NCBI GenBank assembly: GCA_048772705.1
Contig: JBLWGC010000181.1
Coordinates: 1-35,487, forward strand
Reading direction: 5' to 3'
DNA from: Leidyana gryllorum EB-2025a
Taxonomy: Eukaryota; Apicomplexa
DNA: 35,487 nucleotides
Part shown: positions 14,700-22,704 of the stretch, one piece after another
Layout: the number at the start of each line of letters is the position of its first letter
Numbering within the stretch: the first letter of the stretch is position 1
Made by a program: the position numbers and the translations under genes
Notes under the pieces: generated by a model
Database searches by the model: none
Seen by the model: the letters and a program-made list of their open reading frames with translations, nothing else
Told to the model about the DNA's origin: nothing

Positions 14700-14770
14700 T
14701 GCATCTGCCGGGAATCGAACCCGGGTCGTCTCGATGGCAACGAGACATTCTACCACTAGACCACAGATAC
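14700..14770 (-). tRNA. tRNA-Gly(GCC)
   Basis: As at 8222, with one acceptor G-T pair (GTATCTG/CAGATGC). Confidence 0.91.
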
Positions 14771-14825
14771 GTGACACCTTGTTGTTGGACCTCGTACACG
14801 GTAACTGCCGTTTTCTGAACGAATG

Positions 14826-14889
14826 GAACATAGCATAGTGGTTACCATTTTCGCCTCTCACGCCTAAGAAGCGGGCCCGATTGCCGGTA
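14826..14889 (+). pseudogene. tRNA-Asp pseudogene
   Basis: The dead Asp of the module; the 5' acceptor is also lost here. Confidence 0.5.
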
Positions 14890-14916
14890 AATGAGTCTGG
14901 AACGGGAGATGGTTTT

Positions 14917-14988
14917 GGGGCTATGGGGCATCGGTAGCGCGCCTGACTCCAGATCAGAAGGTTGGGTGTTCGAATCACTCTGGGCTCA
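14917..14988 (+). pseudogene. tRNA-Trp(CCA), degraded
   Basis: Anticodon arm and T arm match 8454. Acceptor position 4 is G-G and the D arm is altered (GGGGCATCGG). Confidence 0.65.
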
Positions 14989-15024
14989 ACCGGACTCTAT
15001 GTTTTTCCCGTTTGGGGCGGAGCC

Positions 15025-15104
15025 TGACAAAAGTGGGATTCGAACCCACGACCTTTCGGACTCCGGTCTGAGCACAGCGCCTCAGACCACTCGGTCATCT
15101 TGCC
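15025..15104 (-). tRNA. tRNA-Leu(CAG)
   Basis: Same as 8562, with T stem GTGGG/CCCAC intact. Confidence 0.88.
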
Positions 15105-15197
15105 GGGATGTTGTTGGCTCGCCGCTCCACGCGTTTTCTATCCCTGGATCTCAAGATGGAAGGACTTTTGGGGTTTCAGGCCGGTGTGTTCGGAGCG

Positions 15198-15257
15198 TCC
15201 GAGATAGTATAGTGATTAGTATTTCCGCCTGTGACGGGTTCGATTCCCGGTCTCGGA
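15198..15257 (+). pseudogene. tRNA-Asp pseudogene with internal deletion
   Basis: The 5' half and the T arm of Asp are joined directly after CTGT. The 3' anticodon stem and variable loop are missing. Confidence 0.75.
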
Positions 15258-15396
15258 GCAGTTCCAGCCCCTCACAACTGCTGCAACCCAGATTTTGTCT
15301 CAGCTGGTCTGGACTTCATCCGGCATTGTAAGAGTGGGAGCCGCATATAGAAGCCGACCTTGGAGAGACGTGGCATTGAGTCAACAACTATCAAAC

Positions 15397-15467
15397 GGGC
15401 TGTTCTGGGAATCGAACCCAGCACTTCTTCCACCAAAGGAAGAATATATAACTGGACCAAACAGAGC
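15397..15467 (-). pseudogene. tRNA-Pro(TGG) pseudogene
   Basis: T arm and 3' acceptor match Pro. The D arm and the 5' acceptor are mutated. Confidence 0.62.
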
Positions 15468-15481
15468 GCTGTGGGTGCGTC

Positions 15482-15554
15482 AGGTACTGGCAGGTTCCAA
15501 ACCTGCGACTTCGTGGCTAAGAGACTTACACTCTGATGGCTGAGCTAGGAGGCT
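15482..15554 (-). pseudogene. tRNA-Asn-like pseudogene
   Basis: GCAGGTT and GACTTCGTGGCTAAG place it with the Asn-like copy at 5936; the anticodon loop is unrecognisable. Confidence 0.5.
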
Positions 15555-15609
15555 CAGCTACGATGATTGGAGTTGCGATAAGCTTGCAGCTACCCATTCG
15601 ATGCAGTCG

Positions 15610-15681
15610 AGCCTTCTGCCGGAATCGAACCGGCGACCTTTCGCTTACTAAGCGAATGCTCTGCCCCTAAGCTAAGAAGGC
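15610..15681 (-). tRNA. tRNA-Thr(AGT)
   Basis: Fully paired 72-nt cloverleaf with GCCTTCT/AGAAGGC, TTCGC-TTAGTAA-GCGAA and GCCGG/CCGGC. Confidence 0.94.
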
Positions 15682-15757
15682 AATGCAAGCCAAAGATCAC
15701 GAATCAGCCACTATTGACGGGGATTTCTGAGGCACTTTGCTCGAATGGTCCGATGAC

Positions 15758-15830
15758 TTCCACTGCCGGGACTTAAACCCAGATCGTGCGGGTGAGAGGC
15801 GCATATCCTAGCCATTTAGACTACAGTGGA
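15758..15830 (-). pseudogene. tRNA-Glu(CTC), degraded
   Basis: Acceptor intact and loop CTCTCAC. The anticodon stem has a C-C mismatch and the T loop reads TTTAAGT. Confidence 0.65.
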
Positions 15831-15910
15831 CAACATCCTCAGCTGCAGCTTTAGCCGAGAGCCGTACCCTCTTGATCTGAGATAGAGCGTCGGGTCAACC
15901 GACAACCAAC

Positions 15911-15982
15911 GGGCTGTTCTGGGAATCGAACCCAGGACTTCTTCCACCCGAAGGAAGAATCATACCACTAGACCAAACAGCC
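15911..15982 (-). tRNA. tRNA-Pro(CGG)
   Basis: Fully paired 72-nt cloverleaf as at 11636, in the second Pro/Ala/Gln block. Confidence 0.94.
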
Positions 15983-16071
15983 GCCTGTCGGTCGTGCAAC
16001 GCGGTGAGCACAGTCGCGAGAGTGGTCATATGATGTTGAGAATCAACAAAATGCGACGGGGTCTGCACAAA

Positions 16072-16144
16072 GGGCGACTAGCTCAAATGGTAGAGCGCTC
16101 GCTTAGCATGCGAGAGGTACTGGGATCGATGCCCAGGTCGTCCA
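16072..16144 (+). tRNA. tRNA-Ala(AGC)
   Basis: Identical in all stems to the gene at 11795. Confidence 0.94.
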
Positions 16145-16422
16145 AACTTCGTAGTCTGCAAGTGCCGCTTTTTTACTACAGAGTTGAAAGCTTTCAAGTG
16201 TGCCCTTTACCCCTTGGCTAGACTCGGGCACCGCAGTATGTGTGAAGGTTGCCTCAGAGCCCGGATTTCCGAGTTTGCATTTTACAATCACACACTCTGC
16301 CGACGAAGATACCAGAGTCAGTTACAATATTTCAAAGGTCAGTAGAGAGACGCGTGTTGCATGTGTCCAGTTGGGAACCCTAGCCCGGATGATTCTACCG
16401 ACTCTTTTGGATGGGCTGAACC

Positions 16423-16494
16423 GGTTGCGTGGTGTAGTGGTTAGCACTGGAGACTCTGAATCTCCCGACCTGGGTTCGATTCCCGGCGCGACCT
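16423..16494 (+). tRNA. tRNA-Gln(CTG)
   Basis: Intact, as at 12142. The Val gene expected after it is reduced to a stub near 16546-16572 joined to a CGACCGTTTT spacer. Confidence 0.93.
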
Positions 16495-16636
16495 TGGAAC
16501 TGGTCCTCACTACTCCCTGAAACTTCGCCATCTCTTGCCATTCGTGCAGCCACGATCTAGTGGTCTCGACGTACACGACCGTTTTACTTCAAATGAGAAG
16601 ATAGAATCGAGTTGAGCGAGTGTGAGGGGCAGTTCT

Positions 16637-16708
16637 GGGTACGTAGCTCAGTGGTAGAGCAGCTGACTGCAGATCAGCAGGCTCGTGGTTCAACTCCGCG
16701 CGTGCCCT
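16637..16708 (+). tRNA. tRNA-Cys(GCA)
   Basis: Acceptor, anticodon arm and T arm as at 7233; the variable loop differs by two bases. Confidence 0.91.
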
Positions 16709-16777
16709 GGAGATGGGCTAAAACGCTCGAAGTTGTTGGTCCAACATTCTTGACCACAATGCAATGAGTCTGGAGCG

Positions 16778-16845
16778 GGGCCTATGGCGGAACGTAGCGG
16801 GTCTGACTGGAGCTTAGAAAATTGGGGTTTGATTCTAACTCAGGG
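16778..16845 (+). pseudogene. tRNA-Trp pseudogene
   Basis: The 5' half of Trp is recognisable. The anticodon context is TGACTGGAGC and the T arm is unpaired. Confidence 0.5.
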
Positions 16846-16887
16846 GGATCCAGCATCCGGGTCGGTGCCATCTGTCGTCGCAGAAGT

Positions 16888-16961
16888 GGTCGCGTAGCTC
16901 AGTCGGTTAGAGCGTGAGCCTAATAAGCTCAAGGTCCCCGGTTCGAGCCCGGGCGTGACCA
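16888..16961 (+). tRNA. tRNA-Ile(AAT)
   Basis: Fully paired 74-nt cloverleaf as at 13747. Confidence 0.94.
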
Positions 16962-17061
16962 AGTGAGTAGATCTCTGATAAATAGTTGTCCTGGACGCGA
17001 GGAAGCCTCAACATTCTGCGACCAATACGAAAGGAACTAGTTACTAACTCCGAGCTTCCTT

Positions 17062-17127
17062 GCCGCTCCAGCTCCGTCGGTAGACCCCTAAACTTTCAAT
17101 GGAGAGACCGCAGCTTCGGGCAGCGCC
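17062..17127 (+). pseudogene. tRNA-Lys-derived pseudogene
   Basis: The cassette's dead Lys between Ile and Ser. Confidence 0.5.
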
Positions 17128-17196
17128 AGCAGTCCGAGTCAAGCTTGCTGAACCGTATGTGAAGCCACAGGGCGCAAGATGCCAAGTCCGACAGGT

Positions 17197-17278
17197 GGCA
17201 ACTTGCCCGAGTGGTTAAGGGGGTAGACTAGAAATCTACTGGGCCTGGCCCGCGCTGGTTCAAATCCAGCAGTTGTCG
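17197..17278 (+). tRNA. tRNA-Ser(AGA)
   Basis: Intact 82-nt class II tRNA as at 8065. Confidence 0.92.
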
Positions 17279-17360
17279 TGCGATCTGATTGGAGGGGCAG
17301 ACAACAACTCACTCCTGAAACCCCAGAATGGTGCCTCAATCAACCATCTGCCATCTTCTC

Positions 17361-17431
17361 TGCATCTGCCGGGAATCGAACCTGGGTCGTCTCGGTGGCA
17401 ACGACACAGTCTACCACTAAACCACAGATGC
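17361..17431 (-). pseudogene. tRNA-Gly(GCC), degraded
   Basis: Sister of 13299, with the same anticodon-stem changes. Confidence 0.6.
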
Positions 17432-17573
17432 GTGACATCTCCATTCCTGAATACAAAGCGAAGGGTCTTAAAACTAGTCCAGGCCGTCCAACTTAGGCCG
17501 ATACATAAAAACCAGGCTCATCGGATACGTGGTTCCAGAGACACACGCTCCTTTCGCAGTCCGGAAGCTCCGT

Positions 17574-17643
17574 GCAGCCATCTAGTGGTCACGACGTCTG
17601 TTTAACACGCAGAAGGTCCCGAGTTCCATCCTCGGTGGCTGTA
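17574..17643 (+). pseudogene. tRNA-Val(AAC) pseudogene
   Basis: It matches Val(AAC) but about three bases are missing from the start of the D arm, and the T loop reads TTCCATC. Confidence 0.7.
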
Positions 17644-17695
17644 ACACGCATCGTTCAGGTGAGCATCACGAAATCTAGAGAGGAAGACGATCTAT

Positions 17696-17767
17696 CTCCG
17701 AGACCGGGAATCGAACCCGGGTCTTCCGCGTGACAGGCGGAAATACTAACCACTATACTATCTCGGA
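17696..17767 (-). tRNA. tRNA-Asp(GTC)
   Basis: Fully paired 72-nt cloverleaf. First gene of the inverted five-gene module. Confidence 0.95.
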
Positions 17768-17861
17768 CGCTCCGAACACACCGGCCTGAAACCCCAAAAG
17801 TCCTTCCAACTTGAGATTCCAGGGATAGAAAACGCGTGGAGCGGCGAGCCAACAACATCCC

Positions 17862-17941
17862 GGCAAGATGACCGAGTGGTCTGAGGCGCTGTGCTCAGAC
17901 CGGAGTCCGAAAGGTCGTGGGTCCGAATCCCACTTTTGTCA
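17862..17941 (+). tRNA. tRNA-Leu(CAG)
   Basis: As at 8562, with T loop TCCGAAT instead of TTCGAAT. Confidence 0.82.
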
Positions 17942-17977
17942 GGTTGCGCCCCAAACGGGAAAAACATAGAGTCCGGT

Positions 17978-18049
17978 TGAGCCCAGAGTGATTCGAACAC
18001 CCAACCTTCTGATCTGTAGTCAGACGCGCTACCGTTGCGCCATAGGCCC
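17978..18049 (-). tRNA. Trp-type tRNA body with anticodon ACA
   Basis: Acceptor GGGCCTA/TGGGCTC, D, anticodon and T stems are those of Trp. The loop reads CTACAGA, giving ACA (Cys) instead of CCA by one base change. The cloverleaf is otherwise intact. It may be a fresh mutant or a mischarging tRNA. Confidence 0.78.
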
Positions 18050-18076
18050 AAAACCATCCCCCGTTCCAGACTCATT

Positions 18077-18141
18077 TACCGGCAATCGGCCCGCTTCTTA
18101 GGCGTGACATGCGAAAATAGTAACCACTATGCTATCTCGGA
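18077..18141 (-). pseudogene. tRNA-Asp pseudogene
   Basis: Inverted counterpart of the dead Asp at 11052 and 22612. Confidence 0.6.
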
Positions 18142-18221
18142 CGCTCCGAACACGCCACGGACATTCCATTCGTTCAGAAAACGGCCGTTACCGTGTACGA
18201 GCTTCAACAACAAGGTGTCAC

Positions 18222-18292
18222 GCATCTGTGGTCTAGTGGTAGAATGTCTCGTTGCCATTGAGACGACCCGGGTTCGAATCCCGGCCGATGCA
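18222..18292 (+). tRNA. tRNA-Gly(GCC)
   Basis: As at 8222, with one T-C acceptor mismatch and a G-T closing the anticodon loop. Confidence 0.83.
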
Positions 18293-18367
18293 GATGACAC
18301 ATGGTTGCTTTTCCACCATTCAGAAATTCAAGCGTGAGTTGGTGTTTAACCCTCCAACCACATCGCA

Positions 18368-18439
18368 CGACAACTGCTGGATCTGTCCAGGCCCAGTAGA
18401 ATTCAAATCTACCCCCCTTCCCCACTCGGGCAAGTTGGC
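18368..18439 (-). pseudogene. tRNA-Ser pseudogene with anticodon TGA
   Basis: Acceptor and the anticodon arm GTAGA-TTTGAAT-TCTAC are visible. The T arm and variable arm are shortened. It would be the only Ser(TGA) lineage, with 26010. Confidence 0.55.
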
Positions 18440-18519
18440 AACTGTCGATTCCGGCGTGAGGCGAGGAGTGGCCGGCCGCGGTAAGTGCTTATTTTCACCG
18501 CCTTCCATGACTACCTAGT

Positions 18520-18592
18520 GCCTCGGTAGCTCAGTTGGGAGAGCGCCAGACTGAAGATCTGGAAGTCCCGTGTTCGCTCCACGGCCGAGGCA
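18520..18592 (+). tRNA. tRNA-Phe(GAA)
   Basis: The best Phe copy. Acceptor GCCTCGG/CCGAGGC, D stem GCTC/GAGC, CCAGA-CTGAAGA-TCTGG and T stem CCGTG/CACGG all pair. Its last ten bases (GGCCGAGGCA) plus an added CCA match the primer-binding site of the retroelement at 34869-34881 exactly. Confidence 0.95.
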
Positions 18593-18648
18593 GCGAGTTT
18601 GTGACATTTGGTGTCATCCCTCGCGCCCGTGCGAGCCTTCTGCCCGCG

Positions 18649-18720
18649 TCGGACATAGTATAGTGCTTAGTATTTCCGCGTATCACTCGGAAGACCCGGG
18701 TTCGATTCCCGGTCTCGGAG
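18649..18720 (+). pseudogene. tRNA-Asp-like, degraded (anticodon ATC)
   Basis: T arm and 3' acceptor match Asp. The 5' acceptor and the anticodon arm (GTATCAC) are changed. Confidence 0.6.
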
Positions 18721-18774
18721 ACACTTCGTTCTTTCGCTTTAGATTTCGTGGTGCTCACCTGACAAACGCGAGTT

Positions 18775-18847
18775 TACAGCCACCGAGGATCGAACTCGGG
18801 ACCTTCTGCGTGTTAAGCAGACGTCGTGACCACTAGACCATAGCGGC
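18775..18847 (-). pseudogene. tRNA-Val(AAC) with broken acceptor
   Basis: D, anticodon and T arms match Val(AAC) at 8862. The 5' acceptor no longer pairs with the 3' side. Confidence 0.65.
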
Positions 18848-18930
18848 AGCGAAGGTCCCGCAGACCAAGAGAAATGGCGAGGTTTCACGAAGTGAGGACT
18901 AGTTTTGAGGTCGCGCCGCAACCAGGTGTG

Positions 18931-19002
18931 CTCCGAGACCGGGAATCGAACCCTGATCTTCCGCGTGTCAGGCGGAAATACTAACCACTAGACTATCTCG
19001 GC
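18931..19002 (-). tRNA. Asp-type tRNA body with anticodon GAC
   Basis: The anticodon stem TCCGC/GCGGA is intact, but the loop reads CTGACAC so the anticodon is GAC (Val), one base from GTC. Acceptor and T stem have one change each. A Gln stub is fused just upstream of its 3' side (18906-18920). Probably a decaying copy. Confidence 0.62.
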
Positions 19003-19135
19003 CGCTCTAAATCCGCCGGCCTCCAACTCCAAAAGTCTTTCCATTTTGTTGTGCAGACCCCATCGCATTTGTTGGTTCTCAACATAGTATGACCACTATC
19101 TCAACTGTACTCAGCGGGTTGCACGACCCACAGGC

Positions 19136-19207
19136 GGCTGTTTGGTCTAGTGGTATGATTCTTCCTTCGGGTGGAAGAAGTCCTGGGTTCGATTCCCAGA
19201 ACAGCCC
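19136..19207 (+). tRNA. tRNA-Pro(CGG)
   Basis: Fully paired 72-nt cloverleaf. Confidence 0.94.
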
Positions 19208-19288
19208 GGTTGCTTGTCGGTTGACCCGACGCTCCATCTCATCTCAAGATGGTACGGCTTTCGTCCAAAGCTGCAGCTGAGGAAGTTG

Positions 19289-19361
19289 TCCACTGTAGTC
19301 TAAGTGGCTAGGATATGCGACTCTCACCCGCACGATCCGGGTTCAAGTCCCGGCAGTGGAA
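19289..19361 (+). tRNA. tRNA-Glu(CTC)
   Basis: Acceptor and T stem pair and the loop is CTCTCAC. One A-C mismatch closes the anticodon stem. Confidence 0.82.
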
Positions 19362-19418
19362 ATCCAGCAAGGTGTGCTTGTCGGCAACGGTTCCACTACT
19401 CCCAGAGACATTGATTTG

Positions 19419-19491
19419 CACCGCCCGCGCGGCTCGAACCCGCGACTGCAAGATTAAAAGTCTTGCGCTCTACCGACTGAGCTAGGGCGGC
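19419..19491 (-). tRNA. tRNA-Lys(TTT)
   Basis: As at 2222. One base near the T stem/acceptor junction differs. Confidence 0.88.
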
Positions 19492-19619
19492 AAGGAAGCT
19501 CTAAACTTAGTTACACCCTATTTGCCGGTGGGTGGATCCGTGGAAGTATTGAGTGGTGGAACAACGTGCTTCAGTAACTTCCGTCAATAGGGACTCATTC
19601 GTGATGTCCAGTTAACATT

Positions 19620-19690
19620 GCCTTCTTAGCTTGGGGCAGAGCATTCGCTTAGTAAGTGAAAGGTCGCCGGTTCGATTCGGGCAAAAGGCT
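19620..19690 (+). tRNA. tRNA-Thr(AGT), slightly degraded
   Basis: Loop TTAGTAA. The acceptor and anticodon stem have a G-T or mismatch each, and the T stem is GCCGG/CGGGC. Confidence 0.7.
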
Positions 19691-19738
19691 TGGCTCACGA
19701 GCCAATCTATCCTGCAACTGTTCCCTTCTGCGCACACT

Positions 19739-19810
19739 TAGCAGTGCGTCGTTTCGATCGACGGACCTTTGCGTTATGAGCCTAACACTCTTCCACTGAG
19801 CTACACTGCT
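19739..19810 (-). pseudogene. Initiator tRNA-Met(CAT), degraded
   Basis: Acceptor AGCAGTG/CACTGCT and the ATCGAAA T loop are kept. The anticodon stem has two mismatches. Confidence 0.65.
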
Positions 19811-19951
19811 CAGTCTGCAACATGGAAGAGGTAGCCGAAATGTGATCCTCGAGATGTTAGTTGCCCTGACTGCCCTACCGAAGCGGGCTAACGAGGTGGT
19901 TGTGTTGGTTCTGAGGGCAACATGTCCGGTCAAGTCAAACGACGACCAATA

Positions 19952-20021
19952 GGACAGTTCTGGAATCGAACCCAGGACTCCTTCCACTCTGAGGAAGGAT
20001 TATACCAGCAGAGCAACAGCC
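19952..20021 (-). pseudogene. tRNA-Pro pseudogene
   Basis: The T arm and 5' acceptor of Pro remain; the anticodon arm is changed (TCAGAGT). Counterparts are at 2754 (intact) and 6736. Confidence 0.6.
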
Positions 20022-20108
20022 GAATACTTGGGTGCATGCAACCGGATATACAAATGGAGATTCGAATCTACTGTGGCCTTTTCCAGCTTTTTTTGGGATG
20101 ATCGCCGC

Positions 20109-20192
20109 TGCACAGAATGGGATTCGAACCCATGCAGACTTGCGCCTACCAGAACTTGAGTCTGGCCCCTTAGACCACTCGGGCATCTGTGC
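20109..20192 (-). tRNA. tRNA-Leu(CAA), no intron
   Basis: An 84-nt class II tRNA with a perfect acceptor GCACAGA/TCTGTGC, anticodon complement TTG at 20156-20158, a paired variable arm and T stem ATGGG/CCCAT. No intron, although Leu(CAA) genes in many animals have one. Confidence 0.94.
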
Positions 20193-20288
20193 ATTACTTG
20201 CCTTCTGAGTTCCAAAGTGTTAATGGCTTCCGTTGCGACCGCCGATGTCGTTCTGGCTGCGGTGTGCCGCCCCAAAGTACTCTCACGC

Positions 20289-20367
20289 CCCGGGGTGCTT
20301 AGATGGTAACGTATCTGACTGTAGTGGTGGCATCAGATATTCCACGAGTAAATTCCGTCCCACCCGA
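20289..20367 (+). pseudogene. tRNA-Tyr(GTA)-derived pseudogene (empty insertion site)
   Basis: It holds the GTA anticodon and insert GTAGTGGTGGCATC, with a ruined T loop. GTAAC at 20306-20310 corresponds to the target duplication of the retroelement in its paralogue at 28125-28186, so this is an unoccupied version of that site. Confidence 0.65.
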
Positions 20368-20463
20368 AGTTGAGGAGTGGACTTCTTGCAACGCAGTTCG
20401 TCTGACGCTCCTGTTCCATCCCATCCTGATCGATGCTTCGCCACCTCCACAGCCTCGCTCAAA

Positions 20464-20535
20464 GTCCGAGTCGTCTAGTGGTTAGGACAGCACGTTGTGG
20501 CCGTGCAAACCCAGGCTCGATTCCTGGCTCGGACA
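20464..20535 (+). tRNA. tRNA-His(GTG)
   Basis: A 72-nt cloverleaf with GTCCGAG/CTCGGAC, GCACG-TTGTGGC-CGTGC and T stem CCAGG/CCTGG. Confidence 0.94.
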
Positions 20536-20628
20536 ACCAATCTAAAGTGCATTGCAATTCCCCTCCAAACCTCTCAGATCCTTATCGAGACTGAGAGACC
20601 AGTCAGAAAAGTTTAAGTGCGTGAGCAA

Positions 20629-20699
20629 AGCCTTCTGTCGGAATTCTACCGGCGACCTTTCGCTTACAAAGCGAATGCTCTGTCACCAGCTAAGAAGGG
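20629..20699 (-). pseudogene. tRNA-Thr(TGT), degraded
   Basis: Inverted twin of the Thr(TGT) gene at 27808. The T loop and one acceptor end are mutated. Confidence 0.65.
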
Positions 20700-20800
20700 A
20701 ATGTTAACGGAAGTTACTGAAGCTCATTGTTCCACCGGTCGAACGGATCTAGCGCTCCACCCAACGGCAAATAGGGTGTAACTCAGTTTAGAGCTTCGTT

Positions 20801-20856
20801 GCCGCCCTAGCTCAGTCCGTATCTTGCAGTCGCGGGTTCGAGCTCCGCGGGCGGTG
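20801..20856 (+). pseudogene. tRNA-Lys pseudogene lacking the anticodon arm
   Basis: The D loop is joined to the 3' anticodon strand (CAGTCCGTATCTTGCAG), deleting the anticodon. Acceptor and T arm remain. Its inverted partner at 27634 is full length. Confidence 0.8.
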
Positions 20857-20905
20857 CAAATCAATGTCTCTGGAAGCCGTTACCTACAACCACACTCTGC
20901 TGGAT

Positions 20906-20978
20906 TTCCACTGCCGGGACTTGAACCCGGATCGTGCGGGTGAGAGCCGCATATCCTAGCCACTTAGACTACAGTGGA
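20906..20978 (-). tRNA. tRNA-Glu(CTC)
   Basis: Fully paired 73-nt cloverleaf with TGCGG-CTCTCAC-CCGCA. Confidence 0.93.
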
Positions 20979-21092
20979 CAACTTCCTCAGCTGCAGCTTC
21001 GGCCGAGAGCACCGTCTTGACAAGACGTGATTGCAGAATCCTGCGGTAGAAAAAGGAGGATCTCTATACTAACCTCTGAACCATTGTAGCTG

Positions 21093-21165
21093 GGTCTTGT
21101 AGCTCAGTCGGCAGAGCGTGTGGCTGTTAACCACAAAGTCGCAGGTTCGACACCTGCCAGGACCG
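21093..21165 (+). tRNA. tRNA-Asn(GTT)
   Basis: A 73-nt cloverleaf with GGTCTTG/CAGGACC, TGTGG-CTGTTAA-CCACA and GCAGG/CCTGC. It is the only intact Asn; five other Asn-like copies are decayed. Confidence 0.93.
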
Positions 21166-21280
21166 GTTTCAGAGGCACACTAAACACTGACTGCGCTGCT
21201 CTCCGAATGGCACTTGTGGTCTGCGACCCTTCAAAGATGGAAGTTTGTTTGGATCCCGCCACGTGCAGCCGTACGTACTT

Positions 21281-21353
21281 TGGACGACCTGGGTATCGAT
21301 CCCAATACCTCTCGCATGCGAAGCGAGCGCCCTACCATCTGAGCTAGCCGCCC
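21281..21353 (-). tRNA. tRNA-Ala(CGC)
   Basis: A 73-nt cloverleaf with GGGCGGC/GTCGTCC, CTCGC-TTCGCAT-GCGAG and a T-G pair in the T stem. Confidence 0.91.
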
Positions 21354-21421
21354 ATCCGCTCATCCGCTCTACATGGAAGACCTATTGCATCCAGTGGCTG
21401 ACCGAGGGCCGATACAACGGC

Positions 21422-21501
21422 TGACAAGAGTGGGATTCGAACCCACGCCCTTTCGGACCGCGGCCTTAACACAGCGCCTTGGACCACTTGGCCATCTTGC
21501 C
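21422..21501 (-). tRNA. tRNA-Leu(AAG)
   Basis: An 80-nt class II tRNA with GGCAAGA/TCTTGTC, loop TTAAGGC and T stem GTGGG/CCCAC fully paired. Ala(CGC) and Leu(AAG) here are the inverse of 12571-12791. Confidence 0.92.
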
Positions 21502-21620
21502 GGAGTGTTCTTGGCTCGCCACTTTACACGTTTCCTGTTCGTGAAGTCTCGAGAAGGGAGGCTTTTGGGGTTGAAGATGTCGTTCTGGGTGCGGTGTACC
21601 GCCCCGAAGTACTCTCACGG

Positions 21621-21699
21621 CCCGGGGTGCTTACATTACAACCCATCTGATTGTAGTGGTGGCGTCAAATATTCGACGAGCAAATTCCGTCCCGCCGGG
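21621..21699 (+). pseudogene. tRNA-Tyr(GTA)-derived pseudogene
   Basis: Same lineage as 6391, 20289 and 28125, with the D arm further worn. Confidence 0.55.
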
Positions 21700-21729
21700 A
21701 GTTGAGGAGTGGACTTCTTACAACGTAGT

Positions 21730-21790
21730 TCGTCTGACACGGGTTATCTTGATGGCAGCGAGAGACTCTTCCACTAGACCACAGACGCAG
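21730..21790 (-). pseudogene. tRNA-Gly pseudogene, 3' end lost
   Basis: ACCACAGACGC and GATGGCAGCGAGAG mark the 5' half and anticodon region of Gly. A fuller relative lies at 25031. Confidence 0.5.
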
Positions 21791-21855
21791 AACACGATCC
21801 TGTTGACTCTTGTACCTGGTGACAGCCATTCTTTATAAGCCTATCGATGCATCAA

Positions 21856-21927
21856 AGCCTTCTGCCGGGATCGAGCTGGCGCCTTCTCGCTTACGAAGCG
21901 AACGCTCTGCCCCTAAGCTTCGAAGGC
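21856..21927 (-). tRNA. tRNA-Thr(CGT)
   Basis: Loop TTCGTAA and T stem with minor changes. There is a mismatch at the bottom of the anticodon stem and one in the acceptor. The better copy is at 25168. Confidence 0.72.
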
Positions 21928-22003
21928 AATGTAAGTTCGAGATAACGAAACGATGGCTACTGACGGAGATTAGTGGAGCTCTTTGGTCGAGTACTTCAAT
22001 GAC

Positions 22004-22076
22004 TTCCACTGCCGGGACTTGAACCCGGATCGTGCGGGTGAGAGCCGCATATCCTAGCCGCTTAGACTACAGTGGA
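22004..22076 (-). tRNA. tRNA-Glu(CTC)
   Basis: Fully paired, with loop CTCTCAC; one D-loop base differs from 20906. Confidence 0.92.
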
Positions 22077-22173
22077 CAAGTGCTCGAGTTTAGGCTTCGG
22101 CCGAGAGCCGAACCGTCTCGGAAAGATTCCACCATCAATACGACTGGAATTTGTTACCAAGTCCGAGCTTTCT

Positions 22174-22239
22174 GGTCGCCCCAACTCCGTCGGTAGAGCG
22201 CAAGACTTTTGAAGTTAGAACTGCGGGTTCGGGCGGCGC
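22174..22239 (+). pseudogene. tRNA-Lys-derived pseudogene
   Basis: The cassette's dead Lys before Ser(AGA); closest to the copies at 609 and 7938. Confidence 0.5.
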
Positions 22240-22308
22240 GAGCAGTCCTGGTAAAGCTTGCTGAACCGTATTTGAAGCCACTGGCCGCAAAATGCCAAGT
22301 TCGACTGC

Positions 22309-22390
22309 GGCAACTTGCCCGAGTGGTTAAGGGGTTAGACTAGAAATCTACTGGGCCGGGCCCGCGCTGGTTCAAATCCAGCAGTTGTCG
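22309..22390 (+). tRNA. tRNA-Ser(AGA)
   Basis: Intact class II tRNA as at 8065; one D-arm base differs (GGGGTTAGA). Confidence 0.88.
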
Positions 22391-22465
22391 TGCGATGTGG
22401 TTGGAGGGTTAAACACCAACTCACGCATGAATTTCTGAATGGTGGAAAAGCCACCATGTGTCCTC

Positions 22466-22536
22466 TGCATCTGCCGGGAATCGAACCAGGGTCGTCTCGA
22501 TGGCAACGAGACATTCTACCACTAGACCACAGATGC
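22466..22536 (-). tRNA. tRNA-Gly(GCC)
   Basis: As at 8222, with one T-stem mismatch. Confidence 0.87.
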
Positions 22537-22611
22537 GTGACACCTTGTTGTTGAAGCTCGTACACGGTAACGGCCGTTTTCTGAACGAATGTCCGTGGCG
22601 TGTTCAGAGCG

Positions 22612-22676
22612 TCCGAGATAGCATAGTGGTTACTATTTTCGCATGTCACGCCTAAGAAGCAGGCCCGATTGCCGGT
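22612..22676 (+). pseudogene. tRNA-Asp pseudogene
   Basis: Dead Asp of the module; the 5' half and GTC context are present and the T arm has decayed. Confidence 0.62.
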
Positions 22677-22704
22677 AAATGAGTCTGGAACGGGGGATGG
22701 TTTT

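Larger units (their letters stand above)
14700..15257. repeat. Five-gene tRNA module, copy 3
   Basis: Same order as copy 1, but the Trp and Asp members are damaged, and the module continues into a decayed Pro copy. Confidence 0.82.
17696..18292. repeat. Five-gene tRNA module, inverted copy
   Basis: Asp(-), Leu(+), Trp-type(-), Asp-pseudogene(-), Gly(+), the reverse complement of module copies 1-4 including the spacers. Confidence 0.85.
19289..20192. repeat. Direct repeat of Glu/Lys/Thr/iMet/Pro/Leu block (partner 2089-2949)
   Basis: The same six tRNA copies in the same order and strands as 2089-2949, with closely similar spacers, about 17.2 kb away. Pro is intact only in the first copy and Leu only in the second. 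Confidence 0.8.
20289..20856. repeat. Inverted-repeat arm (partner 27634-28186)
   Basis: Tyr-pseudogene, His, Thr and Lys-pseudogene with spacers occur in reverse complement at 27634-28186. The partner arm is interrupted by the retroelement at its Tyr end. Confidence 0.82.
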
